A stretch of DNA of 64,000 nucleotides from Furcasterigmium furcatum (Eukaryota; Ascomycota; Sordariomycetes; Glomerellales; Plectosphaerellaceae): NCBI GenBank assembly GCA_001599815.1, contig BCIA01000006.1, forward strand, positions 1,304,961 to 1,368,960, in the 5' to 3' direction. Below, piece after piece: positions 54,840 to 64,000 of the stretch. The translations under genes were made by a program, and so were the position numbers. Positions within the stretch are counted from its first letter, which is position 1, and each line of letters opens with the position of its first letter. The notes below the pieces were generated by a model, which saw only the letters and a list, made by a program, of their open reading frames with translations, was not told the origin of the DNA and made no database searches.

Positions 54840-55610
54840 ATCTCCACCCTCTATGCCGACGCACCACCAAGGCCGACCCCGCCATCTGCCAGACCCAACA
54901 ACTGGGTACCGGGCCAACAGACGGCAATTGCGTCCCCAGGTTCACCCACATGGCTGTCGGCACTCTCCCCGGACTGCTGGGATACCGAGGCAGAAGCCAC
55001 CTGGTCACCAGACCTTCCCTGCTTGCTGAGGCGGGGTGCGGGTGGTGTTCGGGGTAGCCTTCCCCCGGCCCATGGGCGGTAGAACCTTGTCGGGTCCTGG
55101 CCTCCCAGCTTTTCCAGACTCTGTCACGCTTGTCCGCGTGAGCGAGTCGCCAGTCTTTGTGCATGGACTATCTTGGCTGGCATCAAGGCCCGGCATGGGC
55201 AGGCCAACATCACTGTCGCCCCTCCGGTCAACTCTCGAACAAAGGAGGGTGCAACTCTAGAGTACTTCTAGGAGGCGGAAAACTAGTTGAGCAAGAACCG
55301 AGCCAGTGATCAGATACAGTCACACGTGAAACAAATGTAGAGTCTCTCGGTGTGTGCGCGGTTACAACATATGTTCGTTCCATTCGCGTTTATAGTAGAT
55401 CTTGGGCAGTACAACTCAAAGATCGCTCCAGTAGATAACAAGACATCGAGAAAGACCAAATACACTCCCAGAGCCCGTACACAGCTCATCTTCCAGAAGG
55501 AAAATACACAATCTACAGCGTTCATCCAAGACCCGGGATGCATGGCTTGTCTGATGAGGTCCGAGTCGAGTCAGCAGCGGGGCTCCAGACCGGCAGCTCG
55601 ACAACTCCCA

Positions 55611-57329
55611 CTAATACACGTAGAAGTTGGTCGTCTCCGGGTTATCCCTCCGCATCTTCTTGTTCTTCCTCGCCAGCACCAACTTCATCACCCAGGCCAG
55701 AATCACGACCGCGGCCGAGAAGCTGATGCTCGCCATCCACGCGGGCAGGTATCTAGGCCCGTGCGACTTGGGCCAGAGGTAAGGCGTGTAGACGGCCGAC
55801 AGGTTGCCGAGGGAGTTGCAGATGGCGATCGCCACGGCCTTCTTCTCGTTCGTCTGCCCCAGCGTCGACGAGAGCCAGCCGAGGATGACGTTGTTAATGC
55901 CGTACGAGAAGCCGGTGAAGAGGAAGATGGCCACCATACGCGCGGGGACGCTGAACGTGACGGCTGGGATGATGAATCCGACACACACGAGGGCCTTGAA
56001 GGCAGTGATATGCCATGTGCGCTCGTTACGTCTGCCGGAATTCCAGGCCACGAAGACGGCCATACCCGCGGCGAGGAGGTAGGGGGGACAGGTAAGGGCC
56101 AGCGTGACGGTCCGGGTGTAGCCCAGGGTCTGCATGACCGTGGGGAGGAAGTATTGGAAGCTCGTGGACGAGAGGTGGAAGTTATACATGGCACAGAACA
56201 CCCAGAGCCGCCAATCGACGCAAGCCTCGCGCAGACCGACCCAGACACTAGTCCCCTCGCGGAGGCCAGTCGTATCGATGACGATACGGCTGTGGGCGAG
56301 CTGGCGCTGCTCCTCGTTCAACCACCGAGTCGTCAGCGGGGTATCCGGAAGGAAGAAGAAGGCCAGCACCGCAACGGCGATGGAGACCGCGCCCTGGACG
56401 ATAAAGAGCCACTGCCAACCTGCCAGGCCCAGGGCGTTGTCCAGGCCGGCGAAGATGCCAGCGGCGACGAGGCCTGAGAAGGCGCTGGCGAGCATGTTGG
56501 CCGAGTAGAAGATGGACATGCGCGTTGCGACCTCCTTGCGGGTATAGAACATGCTGAGGAGATATAGGGCACCGGGATAGAACTGGAATCCGCAAGTCAG
56601 CTTCATGCCAGAATAAGTGTCTCCCGCAGCCTCGGAACTCCAACGCCAGGCAGGTATCAGCAACAACCGCCACGTACCGGAGCCTCTGTGAGGCCGAGCA
56701 GGAACCGCAAAGCCAACATGCTGCCATAGTCGTGGGCGAGGAACGTCAGAAGAGACACTATGCTCCAGGCCATGCAGAAGCCAGCCATGAAGAGGCTGGG
56801 CCGGACTCTGTTCAGGATCATGTTGGCCGGGATCTGTCCGCAGATGTATCTGTTTGGTGTTGTGTCAGAGTGCGCGGCAGACAGACAGAACTCAGAGACA
56901 CATACCCGACGAAGAGAATGGACATGCAGGTGTTGTACTGGGTCCCAACCAGTCCCAGGTCTTCTTCGAGGTCGTTCAGACGAGCATTGACCAGGGCGTT
57001 CCGGTCCAGGTAGTTGAAGAAGTACATGAGCCAGAGGATCGGCTGCGAAGGGCGGTCAGCATGTGCTGGATGTCTGTGGTGATATGGCCAGTCCTTACCA
57101 GCATGTACCAGTCCAGGCGCCTCACCAGGGCGATCTCGCGAGGATCGGTCTTCTCGTGGGCGCCGAACTCATCGACCTTCTCCATGTGCGGGCCTTTCTC
57201 GAAGACTCCATCGTTGTCGTGGGTGGTCGAGTCAATGCCCCGGGCCTTGTTCTCGCTGTGCTCTGCCACGCCGATGGCATCAGACTGGCCGACGTGAGCA
57301 GGCTCGGGGTGTTTGTCGTTGGTAGCCAT
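55611..57329 (-). CDS. MFS transporter, anion:cation symporter (Dal5-like) family
   Basis: 503 aa from exons 57329-57099, 57042-56906, 56849-56678 and 56582-55611. Splicing gives the family line LDWYMLPILWLMYFFNYLDRN, then ALVNARLNDLEEDLGLVGTQ, GYICGQIPANM, FLLGLTEAP-FYPGALYLLSMFYTRKE and twelve membrane segments. Intron phases resemble those of the other Dal5-like gene in this window (5875-7617), so the two share ancestry. The family carries small organic anions (allantoate, tartrate, nicotinate and similar). Next to an SDR, an aldolase and a hydrolase it would be the importer of the cluster's substrate, perhaps a sugar acid. Its promoter holds three half-sites of the cluster element. I chose the ATG at 57329. 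Confidence 0.9.
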
Positions 57330-58875
57330 AACGACTGGATGGCGTTGGGATCTTCTGTGACTTGAAACGAAGTACAAAGGCTCGATAGAGAGAGCAACGG
57401 CGTGGTGTCTAGCCTGTCGATGCTTCTGTCGGCGAGAGGGAAGATCATGAACCTTTTTATGGCCAAGGTGAGCTGCGTTGTACGTCCCGATATCCTGGAC
57501 CACGGACTTCCTCCACGGCTCAATATTACTAGGGATGGTGCGGGGAAGGAAAAAGACCCTTACGGGATCAGGTTACGGCCATAAGTCGGTAAGTGGATGC
57601 CCCAATAGCAGCCCCATGGGGAGCTGGTCCTCCATCATGGGAAGAGGGATTGGTGCCAATGGCGTGGTCTTGGCGAGTCGGAAACTCTGTCCACAAGATT
57701 TTCCGATACTATTCCGACGGGGTTGTTCGCAGCTTGGGGAGCGGCTCTGCTAAGGAGAGCCACCAAGCTCGCGGGCGCCACGGAATCATTTGAGATATCG
57801 GGGTTAGGGACAGAGTCGGGAGCATCCCGGCGTTGAGATGCCTTGGTCGCTTGGGCCTGGTTGACTTCCGTTGGCGAGCTCCGATGAAGGTTTCCGAATG
57901 ACTTTGATCAGAATGGAAATGAGCACCAAATGGCTGGTAGTCAATAATTGGGCGCTCCGGTGGTGGTCGGGTAGCCGGCGACTCATAATGAATGCAGGTT
58001 CCGTTCTGTGAACAGATATGGAGTCTACCAGCGCAGTGCCAACAACGTCAGCCAGAGGAGGAGGAATAGATCTCAAGAAGAACTTGGCACTATCGGGCTC
58101 GTTGGTGGTATCCATCAAGATGAAAGCTCGCAAGATTGGCTTTAGGACGTAGAGCGACAGGATCCCTTAGGAGAAGATGCCATGACTGCTCTGTCTTGAC
58201 ATGAAGTCCTATTCATATCGGTCTTGTGCATTCCCAATGCGGTCACGGGTCGCTGGGCGTTACGAAGGCTTGGAAACAGGGAATAGTGGCAAGGTGCATA
58301 CACCCCGAGACTAACAAAGTGGCTGACGGGGAAGTAGTACATACGGTACATTGACGCATGAGCCGAGTGCCAAGCACTAGCCATGTCTGTGTCGAACCTT
58401 GAACCTTGGACCATGTCCGTCGCCGAAAAAGGAGCCTGAAGCAGAACCACTGATGCGGGTCAGTCAATGCAGCCGAAGATAGTTTGGAGAGGCCCCAAGA
58501 TCCTAGAGAGTTGATCACGTTCATGAGAACTGTTCTCTTGGCCGATAGGAACTGGGAAACTGAATTTCCCAGGGAAAATGGCCAGTCTTGGTTGAGAACT
58601 CACAGGTGTAGTGTCCAATGTCCTGTGAAAGTGGTTAGACTAGACCCCGCCATGATCCCAGTCATCATGATTCATCCAGGCATCCATCCATCAATAGGTA
58701 GATAGACACGTAGGTTGCTGACAGCTAGGCAGCGCTTATTCGACACCCATGCTTACCAATTTGGAGAACACGTAAACCACTTCCATGAGATAAAACGAAA
58801 GACCTGTAGCCGTCAGACGAGAAGGCGAATGCAGGGAAAACAACCGCATCTCAAGCTACAGTCTGCTTCAGCATC
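57330..58875. promoter_or_regulatory. Divergent promoter, MFS / beta-lactamase-like gene
   Basis: 1.55 kb with no gene. It carries the half-sites at 57677-57718 and one more (TTTCCGAAT) at 57891-57899. Confidence 0.45.
57677..57718. promoter_or_regulatory. Three clustered TCGGAA half-sites
   Basis: GTCGGAA at 57677-57683 on plus. TTCCGA (TCGGAA on minus) at 57701-57706 and at 57712-57717; the last extends to GTCGGAATA on minus (57710-57718). They lie about 350-390 bp upstream of the MFS ATG. They match the elements before the aldolase and the SDR. Confidence 0.5.
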
Positions 58876-60161
58876 ATGGAAGTTCTCGACGACATCCTCC
58901 GACGCCACACTGTCTCGGGCTCCCCGACAGAGACCGACGGCAAGCTCCTCGGCGCTTCGTTCATCGTACTGAAAGATCATGGTTCGTTGTTCCCCGCAAA
59001 CCCTGAAGCCCGATGCTGACACTCCGGCAGAGGTCATCTATTCCGGTGCCCAAGGACGGCAGGGCTTGGAGGCGGCGTCTAAGCCGTGGAGAGACGACAC
59101 ATTTACATGGATCGCTTCCATGACCAAGCTCATCACGTCCGTTTGTCTCATGCAGCTTGTTGAGAAAGGCAAGATCGGGTTAAACGACGACGTTCGCGAT
59201 ATCGTGCCCCAACTCAAAGCGATGCAAGTCTTGGAGGGCTTCGACGACGAGGGGAATCCCGTGCTACGCGATAACGAAGATCCTATTACGGTGAAGTAAG
59301 TCGTCTATGTCGATGTTCCACGATCAAAAAGCGCTGACAAGCCCCAGGATCCTGCTCACCCACACTACCGGCCTCCCGTACGACGCCCTCTCCCCGGACC
59401 TCCAGCGCTGGTCCAAAGCGGTAGGCCGCACCGCCTCCTCCGCAGACTGGACCCTCGACGGCTTCACCACACCCCTCGTCTTCGCCCCCGGCACGAACTG
59501 GGCATATGGCACCTCCATCGACTGGGCCGGCGTCGTCCTCGAGGCCCTCACAAAGGACACCCTGGGCGCGTACTTCCGGCAGAACATCTTCGAGCCTCTC
59601 CACATGCGCGACACGGGCTTCTTCCCCCTCCAGCTCCCGCACGTCGCCGACCGCAACGCGGCCTGGGCGTACCGCGACGAGAACAGCACGGGGTTCTCGA
59701 CCGGCCCGCCCTGGAAGACCGATACCCCCGCCATCGAGGGCGGCGGCGCGGGCCTGCATTCCACGGCGGCCGATTACGCGCGGTTCCTAACGGGTCTCTT
59801 GAGCGGCAAGCTCGTGTCGGGGGAAACGCTGGATGAGATGTTCCGCCCGCAGCTCGACGAGGCGGTCGCCGCCGCGCTGGGGGAGACGGCACATTCTGCT
59901 GGGTTTGTGCCTGAGATCCCCGCCGGGATCCCCCTGAACCATGGCCTCGGTGGCTTGATCAACATGGCGGATATTCAGGGAAAGAGGCACGCCGGCAGCA
60001 TGATGTGGACGGGTGCCGCGAACTCGCGATGGTGGATCGATCGCAAGACGGGCGTCGCGGGAGTTTTGGTGGTCAACGTGTCACCGTACGGGGACAAGAT
60101 TCTGGAGAGTTTGTTCGAGGAGTTGGAGAGGGCGGTATATGGAAAGTTGCTCGCTGCGTAA
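58876..60161 (+). CDS. Beta-lactamase/transesterase-family serine hydrolase
   Basis: 394 aa from exons 58876-58981, 59031-59295 and 59348-60161. The class C beta-lactamase fold is marked by the nucleophile motif SMTK (Ser65-Lys68 in WIASMTKLIT), the HTTGL loop and NWAYGTSIDW with the likely general-base Tyr. In fungi this family includes LovD-like acyltransferases and esterases acting on small esters or lactones. No signal peptide is seen, so it should be cytosolic. It is transcribed away from the MFS gene across a promoter with the cluster motifs and may process the imported compound; that is inference. Exon 1 has a less usual donor (GTTCGT), supported by phase and by the continued fold. Confidence 0.85.
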
Positions 60162-60594
60162 GTATCTTTCGTCACCTTGGTAGTAACTGGAGTTGCAAGC
60201 CATTCATCTCATAGTACCTTAAGAGAGTCATAGTAGTAGTGGGGGCGGCTATGACTATGATCTATACCTCAACTCCTGGCTCTGAAGGAGACGGGGGGTC
60301 AGCATTTTCACTTGCATTGCATGAGGACAACTCGCGGTCTGAAGCGGAAAACGTGGTCGAAGGGAACTTCGGACAAGAGCGGGGTTTTCACCCCTGCTGT
60401 TCTCTCATGTGGCTGGATGTTGGGGGCCAACAGCCTCGTCGAGTCCGACTGCGGGCAGTGCCTCGGCCTCGTTCCACCATCGGTCGCGTTGCATTTTCTC
60501 ACCTTTGCGTATCTCGCCCGAACGTACCTCCAACCGGGAAACAGGTCGAGAAGGCCACGGGAATCCCGGCGACCACCCGGAACCCCAGCCCGCC
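60162..60594. other. Intergenic before the NACHT gene
   Basis: 433 bp in tandem orientation; nothing specific seen. Confidence 0.4.
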
Positions 60595-63500
60595 ATGGAC
60601 CCTTTCTCCGCTCTCAGCATCGCGACGGCGGTGGTCCAGTTTGTCGAGTTTGGTACCAAGCTCGGGCAGCGAATGCTGGTCATGTACGACGCGAACCGCC
60701 TCGACCCGCTAGATTCCTTCGAGGTTATCACGAAAGACCTAGATGACTATGCGAAGGAGATGCTAGGCCATCTGAGACCGATGCAGAAGGGGAGAGAGGA
60801 TGCCGCGGTCAATGCCAACGCCGAGGTCCGAGTCCCGATGTGCCGCTCATCTTGAGCATCAGTCAAGTTCTTGACACTAACTCATCTGAACAGGCTATCG
60901 AGAAGCTCTTGATGCGATGCCAGCTACTCGCCAAGGATCTGCTGGAGAAATTCAACATCATCCTGAACAGCATCCGCAGCCTAGAGGCGCGGAACCCTCT
61001 GCAGCACGTCTTCCAGGTCACAGCAGGCGCCGCGAGAGCCGTATGGAATCGGAGCGAAATTGAGTCGACTCTGAGCATCCTGGAGTCGTACCGCAGCCAG
61101 ATCGTCCTCCGGATGCTTCTGATGCTTGATATCAGGGCAAGCGCCAGCACCGCCCTCGGCGAGGACCTTCGGGAGAATCTGTCCAACATCACAGAGGTTC
61201 TGGCCGTTGTTCAAGAGCGGCAGAGACTGGCGACGGTGGACCAGACGGATCGCCTGGTGGCCCGCATGAACGAGAGCGACGCTGTATCGCGCCGCGCGTA
61301 CGAAGATGTTGTTGCTGCCGTTCTCACTCTTCGAAACGGCGAAACGAAGTTGCTGAGTCCGACGATGCAAGCATCCGTGGACGAGGACGGCGCAGACTCT
61401 CCAGCTCAAGTCTACCAGCCAGGGGGATCGCGAAAACTTGTGCAGTTCAAATCCGCCGCCATGTCTACGATCACACGCTCCAACATCAGGGACATGCAGT
61501 CCATCGAGGCGCGCATCCTCGACAGCCTCTATTTCCGGCAGATGCTGGATCGACTGGAGACTGTCAAGATGCGGCACGATGATACCTACGAGTGGATCTT
61601 CTGCGACCCTGCAGAGGCCCAGAAGCCGTGGGATGACTTCGCGGACTGGGTGGCGAACGGATCCGGGTGCTACTGGGTCTGCGGCAAGGCTGGCTCAGGA
61701 AAGTCGACGCTCATGAAGTTTGTCTATGAAGACCCGCGCCTGGCGACGCTCTTACACAAGTGGGCGGGATGCCACGAGCTCAAAAGGTCGTCTTTCTTCT
61801 TCTGGGGTCTTGGGTACCGTCTGCAGAAGTCCCAAGAAGGCTTGCTTCGGGGCATGCTTCATGACCTGCTCTCCCAGAACCCAGAGCTCATACCGCATGT
61901 CATGCCTGAGCTTCTATCGACTGTGTCCCACATGAAGTCGGATGATACTGTTGGAGAGCCTTCGCTGGCGGAATTGATGAGATGGTTCCGTCGTCTGCTG
62001 GAACTCGAAGGCCGCGATTTCCGCTTTTTCTTCCTCATCGACGGCATCGACGAGTACGACGGCGATGCCGGAACCATCGTCGAACTCGTCTCTTCGCTCT
62101 CCCAGAAATCACACGTCAAGTTCCTGCTCTCGAGCCGGCCGATCCCCGTCTGTGTGGAGAACTTCTCCCAGTTTCCTATGTTGCAGCTTCACGAACTCAC
62201 GCGGGATGATATCCGCCGGTACGCCGTCGACACTCTGCGCCGACGAAAACCTCGACACCGGATTAACGATGAAGACCTGCAAGATCTCACTGAGATTCTG
62301 GTTGAGAAGTCCTTTGGGGTCTTCATCTGGGTCGAGCTCAGCGTCTTGTCCCTCATCCGCGGGCTGGAGAACCGAGACAACATGGAAGAGCTGCAGCGGA
62401 GGCTGGAAGAGCTGCCGTCAGATTTGGCGGATCTCTACGCTCACATGTTGAAGAGGATGTCTCCTCTTTACATGCAACAAGCAGCACGGCTGTTCCGCGT
62501 AGCCATCGCAGCCATGGTTCCGCAGTCCTCCATCCCCCTCCCAACTCTCCAGGTTTCATTTCTGGACATGGGAGATTTAGACAGCGAGAAATGGGGAAAA
62601 GACGACTTGCTAACGGCCACGGAGATTCCCCGCCTGATCACCAAGCGAGAGGAGCTGGAACGGTCAGACTATACCGCCGGCCGAATCCGGAGCAGATGCT
62701 GCGGCCTCCTCGAAACGCGCCGAGCCACGTCCACCGAGCAAGAGATGCTCGGCCCGCTAAACTACGAATATCCATGCGTGGACTTCCTCCACAGGACTGT
62801 CGTGGAATTTCTCACGGACCCGGAAGTCTGGAAGGACATTACAAAGAAAAGCGGCGCAGACTTCACGCCGGAGAACAACCTCTTTTATTCATGCGTCCGC
62901 ATCTGCCTGGCCTTCCCCACCCCCGCCTACAGCCAACTCCGGAAGAGTTTGGTGTGGAATATGGGAGCCGCGGCCATGATGTACGGACAACTCTCCGAAA
63001 GGTGCGAAAAGCCAATTCCTGCGCTGTACTTTCGGCGCTTGGATGCCATTCTGACCGCACACTGGCTGGCGACCAAGGAGCTTCGCTTCCACCTCGTCAA
63101 GGTGAAGATGGAGGGTCACTGGGCCGACAACTTCGGGGAACTACTCGTGATGCCTCTCGAGAAGGGGCAGGCATTATCGACAGCCCTTGATCCGATTGAC
63201 TTTGGATCCATTGCCGTGTCTTCCGGGCTGCGGTCTTTCATCCAAGACGAACTCTCTCTCAGCGGCTCATCTCAAGTATTCAGAGATGCGTCCTCGAAGT
63301 CACGCCACCTTTACCACGCCGTTGATCTATTACTCGGCGAATTTGTCGCCGAGACAGAAGATATCGAGAGCGAGCTAGAGCTACTCGGGATCTGCAAGCT
63401 GCTCCTTGAACACCGATCCGACCCTGATGCCCGGTTTGATGTGGACACCGTTGACGCGAGGGATCTTGACAGCAAGACAGAAAGCCGCTCGGCCTGGATG

Positions 63501-64000
63501 CTGGTACTCCACCACGCGGCGAGTAACATCAACAGAGGCAAAGTGTCTCACGACTTTAGCAGCAACGGCCGCACCAAGAGGCACGCGGGGCTTGTCCTGG
63601 CCTTCCTCGCGGCCGGGGCGGATGTGAACGAACGCATCGTGTGGCGCAAGAAGCGGTACCGAGATAATGTGAAGGCCACGATTACCGAGTGGTCCGCCAT
63701 GGCAGTTCTCGACACGTACTACCGTCCGCCAGGCGTGCGTGGGTTGCTGGACGGTGGAGGCCAGGCGGATTCGTTCACCTCGCTGCTTGACCTTGACGAA
63801 GCCCCGAGCAGTGACAGCCCGCTCAAGTCTTTTCACGAGGGCCTCATGAAGCAGATGGCTGATTCTGGCGGTAAAGCTCGAGAGTGGCAGAACGACGTCC
63901 TGGTCAGGGGGCCGCCGGAGGCACCGAATGTCGGCAAGAAGGGGAAGAGCAGCGATGTCGGGGGGCAGGGAAAGCGTCAAAGCATATTCCGGCACAAACT
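60595..64000 (+). CDS. STAND NTPase with NACHT domain (3' end outside window)
   Basis: At least 1,112 aa from exons 60595-60825 and 60894 to the right edge, still open there. The N-terminus (MDPFSALSIATAVVQFVEFG) is the fungal STAND N-terminal domain, followed by long helices to about residue 250. The NACHT P-loop VCGKAGSGKST is at about 339-349, Walker B FFFLIDGIDEYDG around 457-468, and LLSSRPIP follows as in sensor 1. After it comes a helical winged region with FVFIWVELSV-like sequence (FGVFIWVELSVLSLIRG). No ankyrin, WD or TPR repeat is visible before the edge. The intron uses a weak donor (GTCCGA) but a good branch (CACTAAC) and CAG. Such proteins act as NLR-like sensors in fungi. Because no stop is present, an ORF list that requires one will miss it. 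Confidence 0.88.

Larger units (their letters stand above)
54562..55610. other. SDR promoter and MFS 3' side
   Basis: 1.05 kb without a gene. It contains a TATAAG box (minus strand, 54651-54656), a half-site CGGAATT at 54678-54684 and the inverted repeat at 54818-54839. Confidence 0.45.

Overview
The window is nuclear DNA of a filamentous ascomycete (Pezizomycotina, most likely a Sordariomycete). The evidence is about 58-60% GC in coding regions, genes broken by short 45-110 nt introns with GTRNGT donors and CTRAC branch points, and fungal-specific families: Zn2Cys6 regulators, a HET-domain protein, a STAND NACHT protein, an AA9 LPMO with CBM1, and a TeaR-like CaaX protein. I support 24 protein-coding genes. 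The last one runs off the right edge. Exon coordinates were worked out by hand from splice signals, reading phase and family conservation. I found no tRNA, rRNA, CRISPR array or intact transposon.

Region 1 (0.1-9.5 kb) is a sugar-use module. A maltose/sucrose-permease-type MFS gene and a GH32 fructosidase without signal peptide diverge from a shared promoter holding three copies of a perfect 15-bp palindrome. An anion-type (Dal5-like) MFS gene and a Zn2Cys6 regulator follow. The simplest reading is disaccharide uptake followed by cytosolic hydrolysis.

Region 2 (9.9-33.2 kb) is a housekeeping block: Vps5 (retromer), mitochondrial ribosomal protein bL31m, a flavin-reductase-like protein, an alpha/beta hydrolase that lacks its nucleophile, Hsp90, TAF5 and Med11 (divergent, each with a GC-AG intron), a J-domain protein, and an Hsp70-type ATPase with a C-terminal membrane anchor. 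A 3.6-kb stretch without a recognisable gene precedes the last of these.

Region 3 (35-48.3 kb) is mixed: a HET-domain protein, a MPPED-type metallophosphoesterase, a TeaR-like polarity protein, the DNA primase large subunit, and an AA9 LPMO with unusual copper-site residues.

Region 4 (49.3-60.2 kb) looks like an undescribed catabolic cluster: class II aldolase, Zn2Cys6 regulator, SDR, anion-type MFS transporter and beta-lactamase-like hydrolase. Copies of one element, RTCGGAAT(T), occur as three direct repeats before the aldolase, as a 9-bp-arm inverted repeat before the SDR, and as three clustered half-sites in the MFS/hydrolase divergent promoter. This suggests one local regulon. From 60.6 kb to the edge lies a NACHT/STAND gene.
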